DNA from: Nansenia antarctica
Taxonomy: Eukaryota; Chordata; Actinopteri; Argentiniformes; Microstomatidae
DNA: 64,000 nucleotides
Direction: 5' to 3'
NCBI GenBank assembly: GCA_963989245.1
Contig: OZ022351.1
Coordinates: 18,889,935-18,953,934 of the forward strand
Positions 56,311 to 64,000 of the stretch are shown piece by piece. The notes below the pieces were generated by a model. That model made no database searches, was not told the origin of the DNA, and saw only the letters and a program-made list of their open reading frames with translations. Both the position numbers and the translations under genes were made by a program. Within the stretch, counting starts at the first letter, position 1; the number at the start of each line of letters is the position of its first letter.

Positions 56311-58310
56311 CAAGTAACTTGATTACGGAAATTATTTGACTAATATTAGCTATTTTATTATACAGGTACTTCACAAATGCAGACAGTGTGAGGCTTGCAA
56401 AGACAGCACTAATGGCAGAGGTAGGGAAGATGGAGGAAGTGTTGGAGGAGGGAACTACAGCCTCTGAGCCAGCAGACAAGACTCCACGGTTGGAGGCGAC
56501 AGGCACCAGTACCAGCAGCAGCAGCCTTGCCAACATCTTTGATGAAATCCTGGAGGAACGCACAGTAGGCCTACCTGATCCTGGGATAACCACAAGCGTA
56601 CAAGTTCAAGTGCATACCTACCTCAGTGAGGCACCTATTCCACGGTCAGACAATCCCTTGCTTTTCTGGAAAGTCAACCAACCTCGACTGCCCTCCCTGG
56701 CAGCCACAGCAGCTAAATTTCTCTGTGCTCCTTGTACAAGTGTAGAGAGTGAGAGGCTCTTTAGCACAGCCTCAATTATTATTGATGACAGAAGGAACAG
56801 GTTGACTGCACAGAATGCTGAAAAGCTAATCTTCCTGAAGAAGAATCTCTCCCTCATGCTTGAGTGAACAATGTTCAAGAGCTTTGTTACAAAGAAACGG
56901 CACATAAGAAACGTGTGTGCGTGTTGTTGTTGTTGTTGTTTTTTGTTGTTGTTTTGTTTACAATTGTCAAAGCAGCTGTTATTCTTATTTATTTGGAATA
57001 CTTTACATATTTATTTGGGAAGTTATATTTAACTTGTGTTTTACAGCCATTTTGTTTTTACTGTTAGTTGGCTACACTTGAAAAAAGACTTATCAGACAT
57101 AACTATTTTTTCTACAATGCTGAATGCTGCTGTTTAAATAGTTTTAACTTTAAACCAGTTACTGAGTACTGGTCACTGAGTACTGCAGAGTACTATTTTT
57201 GTTGCTTTAATAAAGGCTGGCAGTCTTTAATTTAACTGTTGTTGGTGTGGACTATATACTGGGGAGGTATTTGAATGAATGAATGAATGAATGGTCTTTA
57301 TTGTCATTGCTACAGTACAGGTACCAAACAACGAAATTTAGGAGGGGTGGCTCCCCTGGTGTTAGGAAAAAAAAAAAATGTAAAAAAAAAAAAATATTCA
57401 GGGGTCAAAAAATGTATACAAATATCGGATCGGTATCGGTATCGCCGATACCCGAAGCCCAGGTATCGGTATCGGTATCGGTAGTGAAAAAGTGGGATCG
57501 GGACATCCCTACTTGCTATTAAGGGAACTCAATTGTTATGGCTTTACTCCATCTGCCTTAGCATGGATAGAAAGCTACCGGACTAATAGAACATAGAAGG
57601 TTCTCTTTAATGAAAGCCTCTCAAATGCAAGGCATATACAGTGTGGGATTCCGCAGGGCTCTTTACTTGGACCACTGCTCTTCTCGATTTTTACAAATGA
57701 TCTCCCACTTGTAAAAAAAAAAGCATATGTGTCTATGTATGCAGATAATTCAACACTCTACATGTCTGCACCAACAGTTAAGGAAACCACCTCAGCCCTC
57801 AACAAAGACTACAGATCATATTTAACTGGATCACTGAAAACAAACTTGTCTTGTCATAGTGTCAACTTGAACATATCTAAGACTAAGCATTGTATTTGGA
57901 TCAAAACAGTAATCAAGCTATAAACCACAGCTGAATCTGGTAATGAACAATGTTGCTATTGAACAAGTACAAGAAACAAAGCTTCTTGGTGTAACTTTAG
58001 ACTGTAAACTAACGTAGTCAAGACACATCACCTTTTTTGCAGACCCTAGTATTGTCACAATTAGATTACTGCCCGGTGGTCTGGTCACGTGGTCTGGTCA
58101 GGTGGTCTGGTCAGGCACCAGTAAAACACATCAAGGGAAGCTACAGCGGGTTCAGAACAGCAGCCCAACTGTCCTTCTGATACCGTGGTATTACCCAACT
58201 GTCCTTCTGATACCGTGGTATTACCCAGTGGTATTACCCATTAGCAGAACTTGTCCCATCAGATGTTTGGCTATAATGTATAGCTCACCCCGTGCCTCCT
58301 TTGTTTCTAG

Positions 58311-61300
58311 CTGCAGGTCCTCCCCAGAGCAGCAACCATGTATGAAGAGTCCACAGTGTCCCCCGAATCTGGCTGTGATCCTCCAGCACAGAAAAGCACA
58401 CAGTGGGGTCCAGAGATGGTGGCAGTGAAGCTGGAGGAAGAAGATGTAGAGGAGAAAGGCGTGATGGTGAAAGAAGAAGTGGAGGAGAATGGAGTGATGG
58501 TGAAAGAAGAGGACGGAGGAGAAGATGTAATGCAGAAGGATGTGGTTGTGAAAGAAGAGGACGGAGGGCAAGTAGAGATGAAAGACAGTGAGATGGATGG
58601 TAAGTAGGGTTGAGTGGTAATACCGTAATACCGTATTCCGCAGTATTTGAAAATAGCAACGGTGTCTGTTTCAATACCGTTATATAACAATTCTGCTGCC
58701 CAATGTGTGCATATACAATGGGGGAAATAAGTATTAAACACATCAATATTTTGTCCAGTAAATGTATTCCCAATGAGCCTATTCAAGTGAAATTTGCACC
58801 AGACTTTGGTATTAACTCAAACAATCCAGACAAAAAATCTAAACATTTATGTCCATATGTAAACAAAGTTATGTGTAATAAAGTGGAATGAAACACCCTA
58901 AGAAAAAGTACACAGTAAGGAAGGCAAGGAACCAGCTGAAAACCCTAACTAATTAGGAGGCTACTCTACCTCCAATCTGTGCTAATTATTGTCAGCTGCG
59001 TTAGAATATATTGATGGGCTATAAAAGGTTTTTTTGTTACCACGGTGCCACACAACAAACATCTAATGATGGGTAAAAGCAAAGAGCTGCCTCAAGACCT
59101 TCACAACCAGATTATTGGGAACATGAAAATGGAATTGGCTACAGACGTATTTCACAACTTCTGAATCTTCCAATAAGCACCATTGGGGGCAGTGGAAGCA
59201 ACATCACTCCACCATCAACCGGCCACGCACAGGAGATCCTCGCAAGATTTCTGATCAGGGAGTCAGAAGGATACTTAGAAGAGTAGCCAAAGAGCCACGG
59301 ACCACTAGGAAAGAGCTTCAGAAAGTCTTGGAGGCAGCAGGTACAACTGTGACAGAAAGGACAGTGGGCAATACACTCCACCGCCATGGCCTCTGCGCAA
59401 GACTCCACTACTGAAAAAAAGACATGTTGAAGCTCATTAAAGGTTTGCCAAACAACATTTGGACAAGCCAGTGAACTATTGGGAGCATGCACTCTGGTCA
59501 GATGAGACCAAAACGTTTTGGCTGTCACACAACACACCATGTTTGGAGGAGAAATGGCACTGGACATCGCCCGAATAACACTATACCAGGGGTGCCCAAT
59601 ACGTCGATCGCGATCGACCGGTCGATCGCAAAGGTAGTATGGGTAGATCCAGTGGTGTGCCGTCAGGGCCAGCAAGGCCTTCTCTGCTGGCCTAAACATC
59701 ATCAGAATATACATTTTATTTCATATATTTTTTCCACAAATATGTATTAATGATTCCCCATAGTCTATTCTCTTCATTTCATAGCTTTCCTCTTGGTTGC
59801 GCTGCTTCCAGTCTCCAATTGAGATTTGGAGGGCTGGCCTTTATGTTAGAGCTTTTATCCAATCAAAATGTGTTGCTAGGGGGCTCCCAAATCTGCCCGC
59901 CTTCACAACAGACGGTGCCGCGAATTCGACCTGTAACTTAACGTTGGAACGAGAAAACCTGTGGCGTTCCTAGTAAACCTACGTAGATGCGAGCAAAATC
60001 AACAACGGCGCCTGCTGGAAGGCTCAATCTGATGTCAGCACCCAGCACGTCTTTTGATTGGATACGCACTATTGAGATGCGTAGCAAGGTAATTTGCGTA
60101 TCTTTATACCGTCTGCAATCAGCTACAATGGCGGAAGGGGGAGAAGAGGCAGATGTGGTGGCAGATCTTAAAACAACGCCATTTTCTAGAAGAACTTTCC
60201 AGGAAAAGATAGACATTATCAGAGAACGGCCAACCCCGACTCTTGCGAGCCTTTCTCAGCGGGGAAAAGGGTTTGTCCGGCACTTTCAGATCGCTAACTA
60301 CGAGCGGTACCCCTGGCTCACAGGCTCCGAAAGGCACTGCAAATTGTACTGCTGGCAATGCCTGCTATTTGCAACAGATCGATCGGGTGTTTGGAGCCAC
60401 ACTGGTTTTGCAAACTTCAGTTGTCTAACCAAGGGAGCAACGAGACACCAAAGCACGGCTGGGCACTTACAAGCAACGGTGCTTTTGAACACCTTTGGGG
60501 ACACTCGAGTGGATTTACAGCTCAACGAGCAAGTGCGCAGGGAAACGGAGCTTCACAACGAAAGGGTGACCAAAAATAGGGACATACTGAAAAGACTGAT
60601 CGATTGTGTCCTGTTTTTGGGTAAACAAGAACTTTCATTTAGGGGACATGATGAAACCTCCGAGTCCACAAACAGAGGGAACTACGTTGAGCTTCTTTCT
60701 TTTCTGGCTGAAAACAACCCAGATTTACATTACCACCTGTCCACAAACAAAGTGTTTACTGGGACGTCAGGCAAAATACAAAACGACCTGATTTTTGCTA
60801 TTTCTGAAGTGATGGGAGAAGAGATCAAAATGGAGATTAAAAGGGCACCCTATGTCGCTATTATGGTGGACGAGACGACAGACGTGGGTAATGTAGCACA
60901 GCTGGCACTTGTCCTGCGTTATGTGACGGACACAGGTGTCAAGGAGCGGTTTGTCAGATTTGAAGACGTTACAAGCGGCCGAAATGCAGATTTATTGATT
61001 AAAAATGCTTCGGAAATATTAATATAACTCTGTTGTACTTGTCTGACTATGTTAAGGTGATGCAACGCCCAGTTATACTGTGTTTCTGTCTAGTTTCTAG
61101 AGCCATGGCGTCATAATGATGGTATTAAGAGGTAGAATAATTCAGGTAGGACTGTGTCGGACATCACTGAAGGCCTAGGTGTGAAATGCACCGCCCGCCA
61201 CTGGGTAGATCGCATGGCATTGAACAAAACCCAAAAGGAGAGAAAAAGAAAAAAAACTAAGTTTGCCTATCATCCATCCTCACTATGGCTTTTGCCACTT

Positions 61301-61527
61301 GATTGACGTACAGGTAAGCCAGTCTGAGATCTGATCTTTTCACCTAACACACGGTTCACCACGCATGCGCAGTCAACAGCGCCAACTACAAAATACTAAA
61401 TACTGGCGAGACTAATTAACTAGTTAGCCTTCCAATTTCTACTATTTACTATATAATACTAAAGAAAGGGTATACAAATGAGTGGAGGGTTTGTGCTATG
61501 GCTCCCTATGCAGACTGGCAAATGTGT

Positions 61528-61574
<47 letters not shown>

Positions 61575-61673
61575 TGAGAATAGCAAAGAGGGAGGGTTTG
61601 TGATGGTCTTCTCCTGTGTGGCTGTATGACAGAGAGAGAGAAAGTGTGTTGTGAGTTTACTATGCAGGCTGGG

Positions 61674-61708
<35 letters not shown>

Positions 61709-64000
61709 TAGTACGTGTGTGTACGTTTGCGATGTTTAAACTAGACTGGTAGATCTTGTGGGAAGTGTGGGTACCCCTGCACTATACCAACAGTGAAGTT
61801 TGGAAGTGGAGGTATCATGGTGTGGGGCTGTTTCTCCTCTCGTGGTACTGGCAGACTTCATGTCACTGAAGGAACAATGAATGGAGCCATGAACAGAGAG
61901 ATTCTTGAGATGAGCCTGCTGCCATCCACCAGGATGCTGAAGATACGTGGGTGGACCTTCCAGCAGGTCAACGATCCAAAGCATACAGCAAAGGAAACTT
62001 GCAATTGGTTTCGGAGAAATAAAATCAACTTGTTGGAATGGCCCAGTCAATCACCTGACTTAAACCCAATTGATCATTTGTGGAAGCATCTGAAGATCCA
62101 GATTCACAAGAGGGCCCCCGCAATCTTCAAGATTTAAAGAAAATCTGTGTAGAGGAATGGGCCAAAATCACAACTGAATACTGCAGGCGATTAGTTACTT
62201 CATACAGAAAGTGCCTTGAAGCTGTCATTACAAACAAAGGCTTCTCCACTAAGTATTGAATTAATTTCAGATACTCCCAACTCTTGACCCTTCTACTGTC
62301 CACAACTACAGATTGGTCCCTTCTCTCCTTCTTATCTATAACCCCTGAATCCTTCTGTTACGCTTGCCTGGCTCTTGACAAGGTAACAAAAAGGGAGACC
62401 ACACATGGTTAACAATAATAAGAGATTTATTAAAGAATATAATGTTGAATGGAAATAATGATAAAGAAAATAGTAACGACAACCAAAAACGGCTGCTGGT
62501 CGACAAAGGAAGAGAGCGAGTCCATAAATCTGACCCACTCTTAAGGTTCCAGGGACAATTAGCATCATCACCCACACCTGAGCCCATCTGGAACACAGAA
62601 AGAAGGTAGACCGGACAACAGGTGTAATAGCGCCCACTATAGGTTCTGGTGTGGATCGTCACACCTTCTCTAACCAACTATCTCACTATCTTCTTCAGAA
62701 CGACCTCCTTGACCCTCACCAATCCGGCTATAAGGCTGGGCACTACTGAGACTCTCCTTGTTTGTGTCTTACCTGGCTGATCGCTCTTACCAGGTCGCTG
62801 TCATCTCCATGAGCCCTCACCCCTGGGGTCCTCAAGGGCTCTGTCCTTAGGAAAGCTAGCTGTGTCTCAGAACACTGTTTATCTTTTGAACCTAGCTCAG
62901 GGCTGGTTAACTAGCTAGCACTCTGTACTATAAGGGAAAAAAGGGGTGTTGATTAGATCGCAAACAGGATGTTCATTCACCTGTGACAAAGGACAGTTAT
63001 TGTTTAGATTTATGGTAATATGAACTTATGGTAAAAATATTAATTTGCATAATTTTCTTTTTACCATGTTAACTCATTGACTGCCAAAGACGCCAATTGG
63101 CGTCTTATAGAATAGTAACGTTGACTGCCAAAGACGCCAATTGGCGTCTTATAGATTTTTTTTTTTTTTTCGCGGGGATCGCGTTATTGACATGTTCTAC
63201 ACCTAGCGAGTGAATTTCAGACTTGGGTGTAATGTATTTCGGTCCCAGATGGGAGCAGTAGTTCGATAAAAGCCTGGAGAAGGAAGTGGCTTGCTGTGGG
63301 TTGTAGTAATGGCGAAACGGATCAGGGTATGTGCCAAACGCGGCGCGGAGCATTGCGGAGCATCGCGGAGCAGCGCGGCCATCGCGCGACTCTTCAAACA
63401 GTTCAGAGTCGGATGATACAGAAAAAGTGCAGAAAAAAAAAAAAAAAAAAAAAGTTCTGCAGAAAAAGCTCGTTTTCTCTGTTTATTGGTCAAAATCAGG
63501 TGTTTTTGCTGAAACCACCCTATGTTCTACGGCCGATTTCTAAACACTCAAAGAGGCTAGAAACAAACTTTCTTTTTCTGATGAAAGAAGAGAGTCTAAA
63601 GTTTTGGTAGATATGTTCAATGTTTATGTAGTCCGAAAAGTCAATATTTGGTGGGTCTTCAAAGTTCAGCGAAAATGCCCCAAAAGTCTGGCAGTGTGGA
63701 GCTCTCCGCTCTGAACATGGCTGGCAGTCAAAGAGGTTACCAACGTTACTTTTTACTTTCTTTTTTAATGACTGATGGGTAGATGACTTCACTTACTTAG
63801 ACATACTTAAAATGTTATCTCCAATCACATCAATTTGAAATATTATAGTTTTTTTACTACTTTTCTCACGGTTTTGCATGAGGAAAATGTGTTTGTAACC
63901 CTATATATATTCCTATTCTCACAGACCAGCAGAGCTCCAACACAGATTCAGACAGCAAGCCCAGCTTCACCACATCAGGAAACCATAAACAACAAAGACG
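58311..64000 (+). CDS. Acidic leader exon (copy 2) and next exon of a probable zinc-finger gene, 3' partial
   Basis: Exon 58311-58599 (acceptor TTTGTTTCTAG; ATG at 58338; donor GTAAGT) encodes MYEESTVSPESGCDPPAQKS, then MVAVKLEEEDVEEKGVMVKE and more Glu/Asp/Val/Lys text. The next exon starts at 63925 after TATTCTCACAG, and the split codon G/AC restores frame: DQQSSNTDSDSKPSFTTSGN, then HKQQRR, to the window edge. Ser-rich linkers of this kind precede C2H2 fingers in fish zinc-finger proteins, so fingers are expected beyond 64000; none is visible here. The leader is a paralogue of 42158-42434, about 16 kb upstream. The 5.3-kb intron is filled with nested transposons. Confidence 0.65.
59650..61203 (+). 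mobile_element. Inner hAT element nested in the outer hAT
   Basis: Ends CAGTGGTGTGCCGTCAGGG and GCACCGCCCGCCACTG; duplication GGTAGATC at 59642-59649 and 61204-61211. 1554 bp. Confidence 0.94.
60128..61027 (+). pseudogene. N-terminal half of a TTF/ZMYM-type hAT transposase
   Basis: ATG at 60128 (MAEGGEEADVVADLKTTPFS) is preferred over an in-frame ATG at 59987 because it begins the family-like sequence. It has a TTF-type Cys/His region (CKLYCWQCLLF ... FANFSCLTKGATRHQSTAGH) and then the first catalytic part (YVAIMVDETTDVGNVAQLAL). The frame stops after AEIL-like ASEILI at 61027. The rest of the catalytic and dimerisation domains are absent and the element end follows within 180 bp, so it is an internally deleted copy with a still-open N-terminal frame. 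Confidence 0.8.
62271..62860 (+). mobile_element. LINE fragment split by a solo LTR
   Basis: Reads TPTLDPSTVHNYRLV up to 62350. After the LTR it continues with NDLLDPHQSGYKAGHY and SYQVAVISM-like text to about 62830, the reverse-transcriptase fingers of an L2/Rex-like LINE. It is similar to 24385-25020. Confidence 0.75.
62356..62663. mobile_element. Solo LTR
   Basis: 308 bp beginning TGTTACGC and ending ATCGTCACA (TG...CA), with exact 5-bp duplication CCTTC at 62351-62355 and 62664-62668. No internal retroelement region. The superfamily cannot be judged from the LTR alone. Confidence 0.85.
63073..63735. mobile_element. piggyBac-like non-autonomous element
   Basis: Left CTCATTGACTGCCAAAG after TTAA (63069-63072); right end GGCTGGCAGTCAAAGAG, its inverted partner, followed by GTTA. 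Inside is a piece that looks like a transposase start (MAKRIRVCAKRGAEHC near 63309) with acidic Ser text NSSESDDTEK nearby. A poly-A run occupies 63435-63453. 663 bp. Confidence 0.65.
63077..63156. repeat. Duplicated subterminal palindrome
   Basis: A ~35-bp unit starting TTGACTGCCAAAGACGCC is present twice in tandem 44 bp apart. Each contains the 16-bp perfect palindrome GACGCCAATTGGCGTC (63089-63104, 63133-63148). Confidence 0.93.

Larger units (their letters stand above)
54579..56867 (+). pseudogene. ZBED-type hAT transposase, broken by a MITE
   Basis: ATG at 54579 (MSAVWEYFSLKDEKSPSAEC). BED finger at ~20-60 (CKIC ... HLKKHH), catalytic domain (DAISFTTDIWSS, HVVLRDNAKNM, CFAHTMQLIVHEGL), then QTRWNSTHYM. 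The frame is open to 55701, where a 294-bp MITE is inserted. Coding resumes at 56004 (SASLADVIPIVCVL) to a donor at 56203. A 163-bp intron containing (TG)n follows, and exon 2 is 56366-56867. The end has the hAT dimerisation region (CAPCTSVESERLFSTASIII, ENLIF-like AEKLIFLKKN). Apart from the MITE I see no stop, so the element probably died late. Intron boundaries GTAAGG and TATACAG are good. Confidence 0.88.
54374..57511 (+). mobile_element. Full-length hAT element with exact 8-bp duplication
   Basis: Ends TAGGGATGTCCCGATCC and GGATCGGGACATCCCTA; CTTGCTAT at 54366-54373 and 57512-57519. 3138 bp, with the transposase gene inside and a smaller MITE within that gene. It is inserted in a LINE. 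Confidence 0.96.
53900..58060 (+). mobile_element. LINE reverse transcriptase split by a 3.1-kb hAT
   Basis: Upstream part (53900-54373) reads GKLLRMVVEHIATPICHTFS, then CTLLTQMTDDWLKDTDHQNI and LDFSVAFDVNDHNLL. It resumes after 57519 with GFTPSALAWIESY, CGIPQGSLLGPLLFSIFTND and MYADNSTLYMS; the catalytic YADD appears as YADN. Stops and frameshifts occur in both parts. Confidence 0.88.
59587..61779. mobile_element. Outer hAT element nested in Tc1
   Basis: Ends CAGGGGTGCCCAATACG and GTGTGGGTACCCCTG; duplication CACTATAC at 59579-59586 and 61780-61787. Without the inner element it is about 630 bp and non-coding, with two (TG)n runs (61531-61571 and 61679-61704). Confidence 0.93.
58716..62270 (+). 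mobile_element. Tc1-like element (family A, copy 2), carrying nested hATs
   Basis: Left end CAATGGGGGAAATAAGT after TA. The N-terminal transposase starts at 59068 (MGKSKELPQDLHNQIIGNMK) and breaks soon after. It continues in pieces (RPRTGDPRKISDQGVRRILR-like text near 59221-59285). After the hAT block it resumes at 61788 with FGSGGIMVWGCFSSRGTGRL, NDPKHTAKETCNWF and WPSQSPDLNPIDHLWKHLKI. The right terminal repeat is missing; the element stops at about 62270. Confidence 0.85.

Overview
This is vertebrate nuclear DNA, almost certainly from a teleost (ray-finned) fish. Genes are split by GT-AG introns. The non-coding DNA is packed with (CA)n/(TG)n, (GA)n and tetranucleotide arrays and with Tc1/mariner, hAT, piggyBac-like, LINE and tRNA-SINE sequences typical of fish. 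The species cannot be named from the sequence. The pairing of trim2 with rnf175 matches human 4q31, where TRIM2 and RNF175 are near neighbours.

Layout. 1-2705: simple repeats and a 44-bp minisatellite. 2706-11506 (+): trim2, thirteen exons covering the B-box, coiled coil, filamin domain and NHL propeller; the RING exon(s) must lie upstream of the window. Its introns hold a MITE, an RLE-type LINE, a SINE and a decayed hAT. 11507-17800: repeats and LINE scraps. 17813-19582 (+): a head-and-tail relic and then a nearly full single-exon class A GPCR with a one-base frameshift. 20800-22500: hexanucleotide and 20-bp minisatellites. 22911-34180 (-): complete rnf175, nine exons and 314 residues, a multi-pass RING E3 ligase whose introns contain nested Tc1 elements and a hAT MITE. 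35139-36700 (-): LINE with a readable reverse-transcriptase domain. 37329-40092 (-): a predicted two-exon secreted Ser/Thr-rich protein with telomere-type hexamers inside the open frame. 41527-42434 and 58311-64000 (+): two related acidic 5' exons of a probable C2H2 zinc-finger gene that runs off the right edge. 45841-47244 (+): an open piggyBac-type frame lacking most of its catalytic core. 48918-63735: a transposon graveyard with several layers of nesting that can be resolved exactly from 8-bp hAT, 5-bp LTR and TA duplications.

No operon-like system exists here. The window shows two conserved ubiquitin-ligase genes, one dying receptor, one unrecognised secreted protein and a zinc-finger locus, in a repeat-saturated background. 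The most interesting signals are: trim2 introns 5 and 8, which begin with (CA)n and end with (TG)n so the intron ends could pair; three places where 30-50 bp of an exon edge is duplicated across a repeat; minisatellites built of splice-site-like units beside real splice sites; and the dated nesting of mobile elements. I did not find convincing evidence of an entirely new biological system.
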